Shown here: piece by piece, positions 9,090-17,963 of the stretch
Layout of the letters: each line of letters starts with the position of its first letter
Numbering within the stretch: position 1 is the stretch's first letter
DNA from: Saprospiraceae bacterium
GTDB lineage: Bacteria; Bacteroidota; Bacteroidia; Chitinophagales; Saprospiraceae
Direction: 5' to 3'
NCBI GenBank assembly: GCA_016715965.1
Contig: JADJXG010000001.1
Span: 512,501 to 576,500 of the forward strand
DNA length: 64,000 bases
Made by a program: the position numbers and the translations under genes
Notes under the pieces: model-generated
What the model was told of the DNA's origin: nothing
The model's database searches: none
What the model saw: only the letters and a program-made list of their open reading frames with translations

Positions 9090-10013
9090 ATGAAAAATCT
9101 AGTTATTGTATTGTGTTTATTGTACTCCTTTTTGGCAAATGCCCAGGAAGTACCACCGGTTCCTCCTGTGCCACCAACACCACCTGCGGCTCCTCCTTCA
9201 CCGGATGAAAACAAGGGAGATACCATTAAAGTAAACTTGGGAGACCGCCAAATTATGATCATCGAAAACAAATCCAAAGCATCAAAAAAGGATGACGATG
9301 AGGATGAGGAGGACGATGATGATGAGGAGGATGATAAAATGGCTCCAAAACATCATGATTCCAAATCCCATAAGGAAAACTCCAATCCTATGAAAAAGAA
9401 AAAGAGAAAAGGCGCAGATGTCGATTTTCTAAATTTAGACATGGGAATCAATATATTGCTCAACAACAAGGTCAACAATCAGGTCCTAAAAGACGATCTT
9501 GAAAACAAACCATTCAGTTCCTGGTCCTGGACGCTCAATTTTCTTCCCACCGAAATTTATTTAGGCTCAAGAAATGTCATGCTGATGACATCTTTCGGCT
9601 GGAGGATTGGAGAGCTGACTTTCAGGAACAAGTTGGAGTTTGTACCCGACACCGCTGCGCTGGTGTACTCCAAAAACAGCAATATCAACAAATCTTCCTT
9701 CGACTTTCACCACCTACAGGTACCATTGATGCTTTATTTCAGAAGCGATAAAATCAGTGGTCTTGGTAAAGTTGGTTTTGGAATAGGAGGATATGTGGGT
9801 GCTTTGGTCCACCATGAGTTTGAATACAAAAGCAATGAACGCCGCAGGAAAGTTGAAATTGAAGAAGACTTTGGATTCGAAACCTGGAGATACGGATTAA
9901 GTGCGAGAGCAGATATTGGTCCATTTAAAATATTTACAAATTACGATTTGAATCCTGTTTGGAAAAACAATGATTTCACCAATCTGGAGTGTGGACTCTG
10001 GTTTGATTTCTAA
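9090..10013 (+). CDS. Outer-membrane beta-barrel protein with Pro-rich and Asp/Glu-rich segments
   Basis: A signal peptide (MKNLVIVLCLLYSFLANAQ) is followed by a Pro repeat (PPVPPVPPTPPAAPPSP), a strongly acidic run (about residues 70-85), a basic KKKKRKG patch, and then an amphipathic beta-rich region ending in aromatic residues (GLWFDF) typical of outer-membrane barrels. It is the last gene of the sigma/anti-sigma unit and may be a target or sensor of that system. The acidic segment might bind cations, but this is speculation. ATG 9090 is chosen because it directly starts the signal peptide; a TTG two codons earlier is possible. Confidence 0.75.
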   Translation: MKNLVIVLCLLYSFLANAQEVPPVPPVPPTPPAAPPSPDENKGDTIKVNLGDRQIMIIENKSKASKKDDDEDEEDDDDEEDDKMAPKHHDSKSHKENSNPMKKKKRKGADVDFLNLDMGINILLNNKVNNQVLKDDLENKPFSSWSWTLNFLPTEIYLGSRNVMLMTSFGWRIGELTFRNKLEFVPDTAALVYSKNSNINKSSFDFHHLQVPLMLYFRSDKISGLGKVGFGIGGYVGALVHHEFEYKSNERRRKVEIEEDFGFETWRYGLSARADIGPFKIFTNYDLNPVWKNNDFTNLECGLWFDF

Positions 10014-10060
10014 GATGCTCCTCCCAATAGCGGAGAGATAGATTTTCTTCTATGTGTGGT

Positions 10061-10090
10061 AAGGCCTGGTACTCGTTGTCAGGCCTTTTT
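10061..10090 (+). terminator. Rho-independent terminator after the barrel gene
   Basis: The arms AAGGCCTG and CAGGCCTT form a perfect 8-bp stem with an 11-nt loop, followed by a T run. It closes the sigma/anti-sigma/barrel unit just before queG. Confidence 0.8.
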
Positions 10091-10106
10091 ATTTATGCTA
10101 CCTTTG
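10076..10106 (+). promoter_or_regulatory. Putative queG promoter
   Basis: A TTG at 10076-10078 and TACCTTTG at 10099-10106 are separated by 20 bp, matching the Bacteroidota TTG-N19-20-TAnnTTTG pattern. The -33 part lies inside the preceding terminator hairpin. Confidence 0.5.
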
Positions 10107-10125
10107 CCCGATAGAACATTGCATT

Positions 10126-11052
10126 GTGTCTGTTATTGCCAACGCCAGCTTAGTTAAAAAAGAACTTGAATCTTTGGGATTCGGACAAGTAGGTATCGTT
10201 CGATCGCACCGATTGGACAAGGAAGCAAAACTTTTGGAAGAATGGTTGAATCGCGGAAACCATGGGCAGATGAGTTACATGGAGAGGTATTTTGATTTGA
10301 GGGTGGATCCACAACATTTTCTACCCGGTGCAAAATCGGTGCTGATGATGAGTTTGAATTATTTCCAGGATTCAGTCCCCGAAAACCCAAAAATATCACG
10401 CTATGCCTGGGGAGATGATTATCACAAGGTCATCCGTCAAAAATCCAAATCCATTATTCAGAATTTGAAAAATAAATATGGTGATATTTCAATTCGTGGA
10501 TTTGTAGATTCTGCCCCTGTGATGGAGAGGGTTTGGGCAGAAAAAGCTGGTCTCGGCTGGAATGGGAAAAATACCTTAACCATTCATCCCCGCACAGGAT
10601 CCTGGTTTTTTTTAGCAGGATTTATGACGGATCTGGTGTTTGATCATTACGATGAACCAATCAGGGATCACTGCGGTAACTGCAGACGTTGCATCGATGC
10701 TTGTCCAACCGATGCCATCCATACAGATGGTTATTTATTGGATGCATCCAAATGTATTTCTTATCTGACCATCGAGCTGAAGGAAGCCATTCCAAATGAA
10801 TTTCATCCTAAGATGGAAGGCTGGATGTATGGTTGCGATATTTGTCAGGAGGTCTGTCCATGGAATCGTTTTGCACATCCTTCTGCGATTCCGGAATTTG
10901 CCACAAACCAAGATTTGTTGCAAATGGGAACTTCGGAATGGTTGGATTTGAGCGATGATGTTTGGGACAATCTTACTGCCAAATCGCCTCTCAAAAGGGC
11001 AGGATTGAAGAAACTGAAAGAAAATGTGAAAGTGATCGCAAATAAAAATTAA
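10126..11052 (+). CDS. queG: Epoxyqueuosine reductase
   Basis: QueG performs the last step of queuosine synthesis, reducing epoxyqueuosine to queuosine in tRNA with cobalamin and two [4Fe-4S] clusters. The 308-residue protein carries the cluster motif CGNCRRCIDACPTDA and a second Cys set, CDICQEVCPWN, whose CPWN sequence is diagnostic. The upstream region SAPVMERVWAEKAGLGWNGK matches the catalytic domain. The start is GTG 10126, since no in-frame ATG precedes the conserved N-terminus. It stands alone between a terminator and convergent genes. Confidence 0.95.
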   Translation: MSVIANASLVKKELESLGFGQVGIVRSHRLDKEAKLLEEWLNRGNHGQMSYMERYFDLRVDPQHFLPGAKSVLMMSLNYFQDSVPENPKISRYAWGDDYHKVIRQKSKSIIQNLKNKYGDISIRGFVDSAPVMERVWAEKAGLGWNGKNTLTIHPRTGSWFFLAGFMTDLVFDHYDEPIRDHCGNCRRCIDACPTDAIHTDGYLLDASKCISYLTIELKEAIPNEFHPKMEGWMYGCDICQEVCPWNRFAHPSAIPEFATNQDLLQMGTSEWLDLSDDVWDNLTAKSPLKRAGLKKLKENVKVIANKN

Positions 11053-11137
11053 ACCCGCTCTTCGGTTTTCATGCATCTACCTGCTTCGACAAGCGCTAAT
11101 CATTTAGAACGGTTTAACGACAGATGCTTCAACTGGT

Positions 11138-11503
11138 TTAGAATTTTATCCATACAAATATGGTTCCAACCATCAACACAAAAATTTCCAACATCAACCC
11201 GGCTAAATAGCCCATGCCGATTCCCGGTCCTTGCTGACTATAGGCCAAGAGCGCTTTTTCAATGACCCAATGTCCTCCCAGTAATCCGCAGATCCAGACC
11301 CTGAGTAAAAGATAGGATTTCTCAACATTCGGAATCCACCAAAGTCCAAACACCAAAACAGATGCAGCAGGTATCCAAAACCAAAGTGATTCAATAAACT
11401 GGTCCAAAGGTTTTGTAGTGGTTAGATTCAATTTTCCAATCCATATTGCCCCAATGTACAAGATTCCCCAAAATAATTCAGGTCCTAATAAATAGCGCAT
11501 CAT
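11138..11503 (-). CDS. Small integral membrane protein of unknown function
   Basis: The 121-residue product has four hydrophobic segments (about residues 5-24, 40-60, 68-88 and 98-118) and almost no soluble part. It resembles other four-helix DUF membrane proteins, but no family is recognised. Its ATG overlaps the stop of the upstream gene (TAATG), so the two are co-translated. Confidence 0.7.
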   Translation of the reverse strand: MMRYLLGPELFWGILYIGAIWIGKLNLTTTKPLDQFIESLWFWIPAASVLVFGLWWIPNVEKSYLLLRVWICGLLGGHWVIEKALLAYSQQGPGIGMGYLAGLMLEIFVLMVGTIFVWIKF

Positions 11504-12786
11504 TACTCATTTTTTTCAATGTTATACAATCCACGAATTTTCTTATTCGCACTGAGGATTCTACCAAAATGCTCCTGGTATTTACCGGATTCTAGCTCGG
11601 TATCAAATGCATCCCCAATTTTCTTTACAAGCATTTGATATTCCTCGGTGTCGTTGACATAAAGGTTTTTACTAAGAGACAAAGACTGCTCATCTTCATC
11701 AAAATGAATGTCCAGTTTGACTTCGTCTTTTACCAATTCGATGCGACGGCCCGTGTATTCTACGGTTTCATCTTTGACAATTTGTTCTTTTGACCAATCC
11801 ATCTGTCTGAGTACAAAATCAAGAAATATGGGAATCATCCCAGTCTTCACAGGATAAAGTCTGTAATAATGATCGTTGGTTGAATAACGCCCTTTCCAGT
11901 GTACCGGACTCACCAATTGTTTCAATTGCAATACGTACTCATCGCTGATTTGTTTCCACTCAAAAAACTGCTCAAACCATTTTCTGTCCGCTGAAAATAT
12001 ATCGACCATTCGGGTGTCTGTATTGTCAAATTTCACAGCGTATCCTGTGTCCTTTTGAAACTTATAAACCACCAGCGCGTGATCAGATTCAGGCAGATCT
12101 TCATCCTGTGTATTCCAACTCTGGAATTCGGCCAGAAAAACAATGCTCTTGCGATCCGGAGAGAAAGCGAATGCGCCATGTGGAGATGGAAAAGAATAGT
12201 TATCGACCGGCTCATTGTTGATGTTGAATGGCCATATTTCCTTTGTCTGTACATCCAATACAGCGTGTTCATTGATCATTAATAAGCGCCCTCCATAAAG
12301 GCTATCCAGTTGATCCAGATTAGAGGTATCAAACTTTGCATAAATTTCAGAATAAGGTCCCGGCTGACCGTGATCGCTGTCAAGAAATTGCAATGATGCA
12401 AAATCATTCGACTGTTTTAAGAGTGGCTCAACGATTGGCTGACCCTCTTTCATTTGGATCAAATACAGACTCTGGCTGCCGGCGATCAGGGTTGGTTCCT
12501 TTAGATCGGTAAGCGCATAAATTCTCCAAAGAAATGGTAATCCTGTATTGGTTTGCAGAGCTCCGGGAAATTCAAGCTGTTTTCCATTGCACAATAAAGA
12601 ATAGCTGACATCAGTGCGATTGCTCATGCCATTGTTTATATTAAAATACCTGGAAGAGATTGCCTTTGAGACGATTGTAAAGGGGCCATAGCTTATTCTG
12701 TTTTCAATGTCCTTATGGGCTTTTTTAAAGGCTACCATATAAATGGCCCATGCAAGAAAGGCGGCGATGGCAAGAGTGATTTTCAT
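11503..12786 (-). CDS. Membrane-anchored protein of unknown function
   Basis: The 427-residue protein has a single N-terminal anchor (LAIAAFLAWAIYMVAF) and then a soluble beta-rich part. The segment PSPHGAFAFSPDRKSIVF resembles a blade of a propeller-type (WD40/TolB-like) fold. The C-terminal 100 residues are highly charged. It precedes the small membrane protein with which it overlaps by one base. No catalytic motif was found and no function is proposed. Confidence 0.75.
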   Translation of the reverse strand: MKITLAIAAFLAWAIYMVAFKKAHKDIENRISYGPFTIVSKAISSRYFNINNGMSNRTDVSYSLLCNGKQLEFPGALQTNTGLPFLWRIYALTDLKEPTLIAGSQSLYLIQMKEGQPIVEPLLKQSNDFASLQFLDSDHGQPGPYSEIYAKFDTSNLDQLDSLYGGRLLMINEHAVLDVQTKEIWPFNINNEPVDNYSFPSPHGAFAFSPDRKSIVFLAEFQSWNTQDEDLPESDHALVVYKFQKDTGYAVKFDNTDTRMVDIFSADRKWFEQFFEWKQISDEYVLQLKQLVSPVHWKGRYSTNDHYYRLYPVKTGMIPIFLDFVLRQMDWSKEQIVKDETVEYTGRRIELVKDEVKLDIHFDEDEQSLSLSKNLYVNDTEEYQMLVKKIGDAFDTELESGKYQEHFGRILSANKKIRGLYNIEKNE

Positions 12787-13109
12787 ATTCTAAAACGGTT
12801 CGTTTTGCAATTTTGAAAAAATGATTGAAAGCTTAATCCCAAGCAAGGTCAATTCACATTTTTAAAAGTGAGAGCCATATGCTTGTGGAATTGAAACTCA
12901 AAATAGCATTCATTTTAAGAAGTAAAATTAAGTGATTCACACTAAACGGAACAAAATTTGATAACTTAATAAAGCTTAATGACTTGGAGTAGTTTTTAGA
13001 ATAGAGAGGACGAACGCTTGATTCCATTTTTAAGCTTAAAACTTGATTTTAAGCTGATTTTAAGAATAATTGAACCATATCTTAATTATTTATAACAGAT
13101 CTTTGCAAT
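12787..13109. other. Intergenic AT-rich stretch, no gene seen
   Basis: These 323 bp lie between the divergent unknown membrane gene and the truncated regulator. They contain several TTAAGC/TTTTAAG motifs close to 13030-13065 but no open frame with coding character. They may hold the promoter of the former regulator gene. Confidence 0.5.
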
Positions 13110-13247
13110 ATGAGAATTTTAATAGTGGAAGACGAACAAGTGATATCTGCTTTTTTGAAGCAGGGATTGGAAGAAGAGTCCTACGCTGTAGATGTTGCTG
13201 AAGATGGTAATACGGGAATTTATCCAGTTACTCGATCGTCAGTTTAG
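13110..13247 (+). pseudogene. Truncated OmpR-family response regulator (receiver start only)
   Basis: An ATG frame of 45 codons begins MRILIVEDEQVISAFLKQGL and continues EEESYAVDVAEDGNTG, which is the first beta-alpha-beta part of an OmpR/CusR-type receiver with its acidic pair (EDE). The homology stops abruptly after about 36 residues and the frame ends within nine unrelated codons. The phosphorylated Asp, the rest of the receiver and the DNA-binding domain are absent, so this is a deletion remnant. The next remnant is a metal-efflux adaptor, which suggests the pair was once a metal-responsive locus. Confidence 0.8.
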
Positions 13248-13268
13248 GTTTATGGATATATCGCCTAA

Positions 13269-13512
13269 TCTAAAATTCGATTATCTGATATTTATTTAGA
13301 GGCCTCATTACCGGCTAGTGCCATTGTGAAAGCAGAAGATAAATCTTACATTTTAGTAATTATGAGGTCAACCAATGAAGGGTTTAACTTTGAGAAAAAG
13401 AGGTCACTACCGGATCTGTTAACGACGGATTTGTTGAAATAAAAACTTTCAAGATTATAAAGAAAATACTAAAATACTGGTCAATGGTGTTTTTAACCTT
13501 ATTGTTGAATAA
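13269..13512 (+). pseudogene. C-terminal remnant of an RND metal-efflux adaptor (CusB/CzcB type), frameshifted
   Basis: Three adjoining reading frames give pieces that line up with the end of Bacteroidota CusB/CzcB membrane-fusion proteins. These are LPASAIVKAEDKSYILV ... NEGFNFEKK (13308-13403), then EVTTGSVNDGFVEIK after one frame change, then KNFQDYKENTKILVNGVFNL ending at the stop at 13510-13512 after another. The order and spacing are as in intact adaptors, so this is the 3' end of a real gene that has lost its 5' part and gained at least two frameshifts. Confidence 0.75.
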
Positions 13513-13719
13513 TGGTTTGCGCTTATTCAAGATTATGTACACAAGAAACATCAATCGACCGAATTTAAAAGGTTCAGATCTGCCAGAAAAAGTTTGCAAT
13601 AATAAACAGATATAATTGTGTTAATGGATCTATAATTATGAAAATTGTCGGTGTTTTTAAGAATTTTATTCGAAACAATATCATTAAATTTGCATATTAT
13701 ATTCAAATCTTGGAATCTT

Positions 13720-14001
13720 ATGTTTAATTTAAAATTCATTGTCATTGGAATTTTAGTTTTTTTAGTCAGTCTCACAGCTTGTACCAATGAGTTTGAATCA
13801 AATGGTCAGAATATATGCTTTGAAACAGATGTTTTGCCAGTACTTGTTTCTAATTGCACACAAAGTGGATGTCACAATGACATAGACAAAAATGAAAGGG
13901 CTTATATTGCGGAAGAGAATGGTGATTGGTTAAAAGCTCAGTTTCAATTTGGATTTAATCTTTCCAGAGTTTTTCAGGTAAGGTCCAGAAAGATTTGGTG
14001 A
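13720..14001 (+). CDS. Short cytochrome-like lipoprotein, possibly truncated
   Basis: A 93-residue frame starts at ATG 13720 with a lipoprotein signal (LVFLVSLTAC). It then reads CFETDVLPVLVSNCTQSGCH, the opening of the c-type cytochrome domain common in Bacteroidota lipoproteins, with a CX4CH haem site rather than CxxCH. Family members normally continue for another 60-70 residues to a motif near INQGA; here the sequence departs after about residue 55 and ends early. It may be a broken gene joined to another fragment. An in-frame ATG at 13645 would spoil the signal peptide. Confidence 0.5.
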   Translation: MFNLKFIVIGILVFLVSLTACTNEFESNGQNICFETDVLPVLVSNCTQSGCHNDIDKNERAYIAEENGDWLKAQFQFGFNLSRVFQVRSRKIW

Positions 14002-14098
14002 TACTATTCAATTGATCCAATCTAAAATTATGGATAATGAATTCAGGACAATTTCAAGGAGAAAGAAGAGTGAAATTTTGGCTTATGAAGAAAATTAA
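13982..14098 (+). pseudogene. Possible 3' tail of a lost gene overlapping ccsBA
   Basis: A frame of 38 codons, open after a stop at 13979, reads with protein-like composition (RFGDTIQLIQSKIMDNEF ...) and ends 14 bp inside ccsBA in the overlap ATGAAGAAAATTAA. Such stop/start overlaps are typical of co-translated partners, so this may be the end of an ancestral upstream gene whose body is gone. No family is recognised. Confidence 0.3.
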
Positions 14099-17000
14099 AA
14101 TACTTGATTGGACAGAAATTTTTTCGAATGTCCTTTTTTCAACAAGAGCTGCTGGAATTTATATTCTACTCTTTGCTGCAGCGATCGGTGTAGCCACATT
14201 TGTTGAGAATGATTTTGGAACCAGCGCCGCTCAAAAAGTCATTTTTAAATCAAGATGGTTTGAGTTATTGCTCGTATTATTTGGAATCTGTATACTAGTG
14301 AATATTTTTAGATACAAAATGATACCATTAAAGAAATGGGCTTCACTTACTTTTCATTCCTCGATTTTAATTATTTTAATTGGCGCCGGAGTGACCCGAT
14401 ATTTTGGTTATGAAGGCATGATGCATATTCGAGAAGGGGAAAATTCCAATACTTTTCTATCATCAGAAACATTTATCAATTTTCTATGGGAAGACGGCAA
14501 GCAAGTTTATGGTTGGGAGAGTCCTATTTTAATCAGCAGTCTTGGATCCAATCGATTTGAAGAAGAGTATCTTTTAGGCCGCGAATTGCTAAAAATAAGA
14601 TTGAAAGAGGTAATTGCCAATCCTAAGGAATTAATTAAATCGGATCCTTCCGGACAAGCTGTTCTGAAGATTGTGATTGGAGGAGCCGGAGGTAGGGAAG
14701 AATATATTTTAAAATATGGCTCTTCCTTAAATTTAGGTCGCCTTAAATTGTCTTTTACGGATGAAAGTTTACCAGGATTTCAGTGGATTACCTTTAAAAA
14801 TGATACCTTATTATTTACACCCGATAGACCTTTTACAAGGATGGTGATGGCTACTCAGAAACAAGACACACTCTTTGCTCTTGAAACCAAACCAATGAGC
14901 TTAAGATCACTGTATTCCGACGGTCAATCCAACTTTGTGGTTTCAGAATTTAACCCCTCAGCCATCGTAGAATTGGTTTCTGAAAATCGGAAAATTAAAA
15001 ATGAAAGCATGGTATCTCTGCGAATGGAAGTAGAATCTGGAACAGAAACTCAAGAAATTTTATTAACGGGTCGCAAAGGAGAGGCAGGACGTCCCAAGAT
15101 TTTGGACATCAAGGGCAATAAATTTTCTATTTCTTATGGTTCCAAGTTGTATCATCTTCCGTTTTCAATTGCATTGCGTGATTTTATTTTGGACAGATAC
15201 CCAGGTACTGATAATCCGTCTTCATACGCCAGTGAAGTTACATTGATTGACGATCGAGAATTTGTAAAAATGGATTATCGAATTTTTATGAATAATATTC
15301 TGAGCTACGATGGTTTTCGTTTTTTTCAATCCTCCTATGATCCCGATGAAGCTGGAACTTACCTCAGTGTGAATCATGATGCTTGGGGCACTTGGATTTC
15401 ATATATAGGATATGCATTGTTGACCATTGGATTGATGATGATTTTCTTTACGAAAAATACCCGATTTAAATTTTTAATGGATCGTTTGAAGCAGTATCAA
15501 AGCAATGCATTTCTTGTTTTTATTTTTACGACATTGCATATTCAGTTGAATGCCCAAAATTATCCGAAACCATCCATTAGTCCTGCACATGCTCTACTAC
15601 TCGGTAAAATGATCGTACAGGATCATCAAGGCAGATTTAAGCCATTTAACACAATGAGCAATGAAGTGCTGAGAAAAATATCCAAGAAGGAAAAAATGGG
15701 TAGTCTTAGTTCTGAACAAGTTATGATTTCCATGCTCATGCATCCTGAAGAATGGGAAGCTGTACCATTAATTCATGTAGGAAAACACCCTCAAGTATTG
15801 AAGTTGCTTTCCGCGGCTGGAGGATTGATAGAATATAGAAAGTTTTTTGATGAATCTGGCCAATATAAATTGAGGGATCCTGTAAGGATTGCGCAAAATA
15901 TGAATCCAAAAGATCAGGGAACCTTTGAGAAAGCAATTATTAAATTGGATGAAAAAGTCAATATCACCAATATGGTTTTTTCTGGGCGCTTATTCAGAAT
16001 ACTTCCATTGAGTGAGGATGACAATCATACCTGGATATCACCTGCACAAGCATCAGATATTAACGATCCGAGAGAGTTATTTGCCATGGAATTCTTCCCA
16101 AAATATTTAGCTGCATTAAGACAATCTGAAGCATCCAAAGATGATCATTTGCCGAACCAATTGCTCGAAGAATTAGGCAATTATCAAAGAAAAATTTCCT
16201 CTTCCGTATTACCAAGTAACAATCAAATAAAAGCCGAACTTTGGTTAAATAAATCAAGCGTATTTGCCAGGCTTGGAGTTGTTTTTGCCTTGGCAGGGGT
16301 TTTGATGTTGTTGATTTTTATTGCGGGTGTTTTTAACGAAAAATGGAAAAGTCCAAAGATCAGAAATGCTGCCTTTGGAATTATTGCATTGGCGTTTTTC
16401 TTTCAAACTTTGGGTTTGGCGACTAGATGGTATGTTTCAGGTCGTGCTCCATGGAGCAATGGTTATGAATCCATGATTTATATTTCATGGACTACTGTCC
16501 TTGCTGGTTTATTGTTTAGCAGAAAATCTTTGGGAGGATTAACCGCCACTTGCATTTTAGCAGCCACCGTTCTATTGGTGGCAGGCATGAGTTGGTTGGA
16601 TCCGGAGATCACACCCCTGGTTCCTGTTTTGAAATCCTACTGGTTGACGATCCATGTATCATTGGAAGCAGGAAGTTATGGTTTTCTAATGCTTGGAGCG
16701 GTCATTGGCATGCTTAATTTATTACTTATCAGCATCAGCAGGAAATCAAATATTGCGCGCGTAGAAAGAAATATTAAAGAGTTAAGTGTGGTGAGTGAAA
16801 TTACCGTCACCGGAGGATTGATTATGGTGAGCGTGGGCACATATCTTGGGGGAGTTTGGGCCAATGAATCGTGGGGTAGATATTGGGGATGGGATGCAAA
16901 GGAAACCTGGGCTTTGGTTACCATCTTAGTCTATGCATTTATACTTCACATGAGATTTATACCCGGACTCAAAAGTTTGTTTGCCTATAATTTTGCAAGT

Positions 17001-17198
17001 CTTTTTGGATTTGCTACAGTGATCATGACTTATTATGGTGTCAACTATTATCTCTCCGGTTTACATTCTTATGCTGCAGGAGATCCGGTTCCAATTCCAC
17101 CACAAGTCTATATCACTGCAATGGTTTTGGCAATGTTGAGTATAGTTTCATTTATCCAATATAGAAGGATTTACAAACAAGGAATTTTCTTACGATAA
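14085..17198 (+). CDS. ccsBA: Cytochrome c maturation protein, ResB-CcsA fusion (CcsBA, System II)
   Basis: The 1,037-residue product is the fused haem exporter and cytochrome c synthetase of System II. The N-terminal ResB-like half (about 1-470) has transmembrane helices at about 20-45, 60-80 and 95-115, a large periplasmic domain, and a fourth helix (WISYIGYALLTIGLMMIFF). The C-terminal CcsA half carries the WWD haem-handling motif WGRYWGWDAKETW and flanking periplasmic histidines in YWLTIHVSLEAG and YYLSGLHSYAAG. It attaches haem to CxxCH proteins outside the inner membrane. ATG 14085 (MKKIKILDW) is preferred over an ATG 16 codons upstream. It converges on the multiheme operon, whose 81 CxxCH sites need such an enzyme. 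Confidence 0.95.
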   Translation: MKKIKILDWTEIFSNVLFSTRAAGIYILLFAAAIGVATFVENDFGTSAAQKVIFKSRWFELLLVLFGICILVNIFRYKMIPLKKWASLTFHSSILIILIGAGVTRYFGYEGMMHIREGENSNTFLSSETFINFLWEDGKQVYGWESPILISSLGSNRFEEEYLLGRELLKIRLKEVIANPKELIKSDPSGQAVLKIVIGGAGGREEYILKYGSSLNLGRLKLSFTDESLPGFQWITFKNDTLLFTPDRPFTRMVMATQKQDTLFALETKPMSLRSLYSDGQSNFVVSEFNPSAIVELVSENRKIKNESMVSLRMEVESGTETQEILLTGRKGEAGRPKILDIKGNKFSISYGSKLYHLPFSIALRDFILDRYPGTDNPSSYASEVTLIDDREFVKMDYRIFMNNILSYDGFRFFQSSYDPDEAGTYLSVNHDAWGTWISYIGYALLTIGLMMIFFTKNTRFKFLMDRLKQYQSNAFLVFIFTTLHIQLNAQNYPKPSISPAHALLLGKMIVQDHQGRFKPFNTMSNEVLRKISKKEKMGSLSSEQVMISMLMHPEEWEAVPLIHVGKHPQVLKLLSAAGGLIEYRKFFDESGQYKLRDPVRIAQNMNPKDQGTFEKAIIKLDEKVNITNMVFSGRLFRILPLSEDDNHTWISPAQASDINDPRELFAMEFFPKYLAALRQSEASKDDHLPNQLLEELGNYQRKISSSVLPSNNQIKAELWLNKSSVFARLGVVFALAGVLMLLIFIAGVFNEKWKSPKIRNAAFGIIALAFFFQTLGLATRWYVSGRAPWSNGYESMIYISWTTVLAGLLFSRKSLGGLTATCILAATVLLVAGMSWLDPEITPLVPVLKSYWLTIHVSLEAGSYGFLMLGAVIGMLNLLLISISRKSNIARVERNIKELSVVSEITVTGGLIMVSVGTYLGGVWANESWGRYWGWDAKETWALVTILVYAFILHMRFIPGLKSLFAYNFASLFGFATVIMTYYGVNYYLSGLHSYAAGDPVPIPPQVYITAMVLAMLSIVSFIQYRRIYKQGIFLR

Positions 17199-17202
17199 TT
17201 TT

Positions 17203-17961
17203 CTATTCTACAAGTGTAGCCTTTTCCATAATGATGGCATATTTATATCCCGCGCCGAAATCCTTGTTCAACTGAATGATTCCTTTAAAACTTACTTCAT
17301 CTCCGATTCGAATATTTTCCTGGGAGGTAATGGTTAGATCCACATTTTTATTAGAATCTTTACTGCCATCTTGAATATGATACCAATTCATTCCCATAAT
17401 TTGATAATTGGCTTTAACACACTTACCATAGACGATCACTTCTTTTCCTTCATATTTTGATTTGTTTGCAATAAGCGACTTGAGGGAAATGGCGTCCGGG
17501 GATTTCTCCGAAACAGATTTTGCATCGACAGCTTCATTTTTCGAATCGGATTGCATTTTATTTTCTGAATTCAAGCTGCCTCCCGGATGTTCCTTGGCGT
17601 TGACAATACTTGATACCAATAAAATCTCATCAAATACTTTATCCAATTCCTGACTTTGAAATTGAGTTTTTCTAAGACCTCCTCTAAAAAAATAAGTATC
17701 CCCTACGACCAGATCCTGCCTGGAAACTGCAATCCAGGAATCTTTACCATTTTCAGTGACCAATGCATAGCTATAACGTTCTGTGTGTAAGGTCTCTTTA
17801 ACAATGACTTGATGAAATTCACTGGGTGAACCTAGATTTTGTGTTACATTTTGTTCTTTGACTTCCGCTGTTTTTTGTTCCAGTGGACTAATCACTTTAG
17901 GACCACTGTCACATGAGCATATAAAAACTGTACTTAAAATGAGTATTAATTGCTTGTACAT
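17203..17961 (-). CDS. OB-fold lipoprotein, last gene of the cytochrome operon
   Basis: The 252-residue protein begins with a lipoprotein signal (ILILSTVFICSC). Two similar beta-rich domains follow. The first lies at about 50-120 (VIVKETLHTERYSYALV). The second lies at about 165-250 (YEGKEVIVYGKCVKANYQ, MNWYHIQDGS, IGDEVSFKGII) and matches the OB-fold (tRNA_anti-like) modules found beside multiheme cytochromes and in some periplasmic redox lipoproteins. A short Lys/Glu/Ser linker separates them. It starts 2 bp after the barrel gene stop, so it is in the operon. It is probably an accessory of the conduit; the exact role is unknown. Confidence 0.75.
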   Translation of the reverse strand: MYKQLILILSTVFICSCDSGPKVISPLEQKTAEVKEQNVTQNLGSPSEFHQVIVKETLHTERYSYALVTENGKDSWIAVSRQDLVVGDTYFFRGGLRKTQFQSQELDKVFDEILLVSSIVNAKEHPGGSLNSENKMQSDSKNEAVDAKSVSEKSPDAISLKSLIANKSKYEGKEVIVYGKCVKANYQIMGMNWYHIQDGSKDSNKNVDLTITSQENIRIGDEVSFKGIIQLNKDFGAGYKYAIIMEKATLVE

Positions 17962-17963
17962 AA

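Noticed and set aside
13645..13719. Upstream ATG extending the cytochrome-like lipoprotein by 25 codons
   Set aside because: It would put a second hydrophobic stretch before the lipobox; ATG 13720 gives a normal lipoprotein signal.
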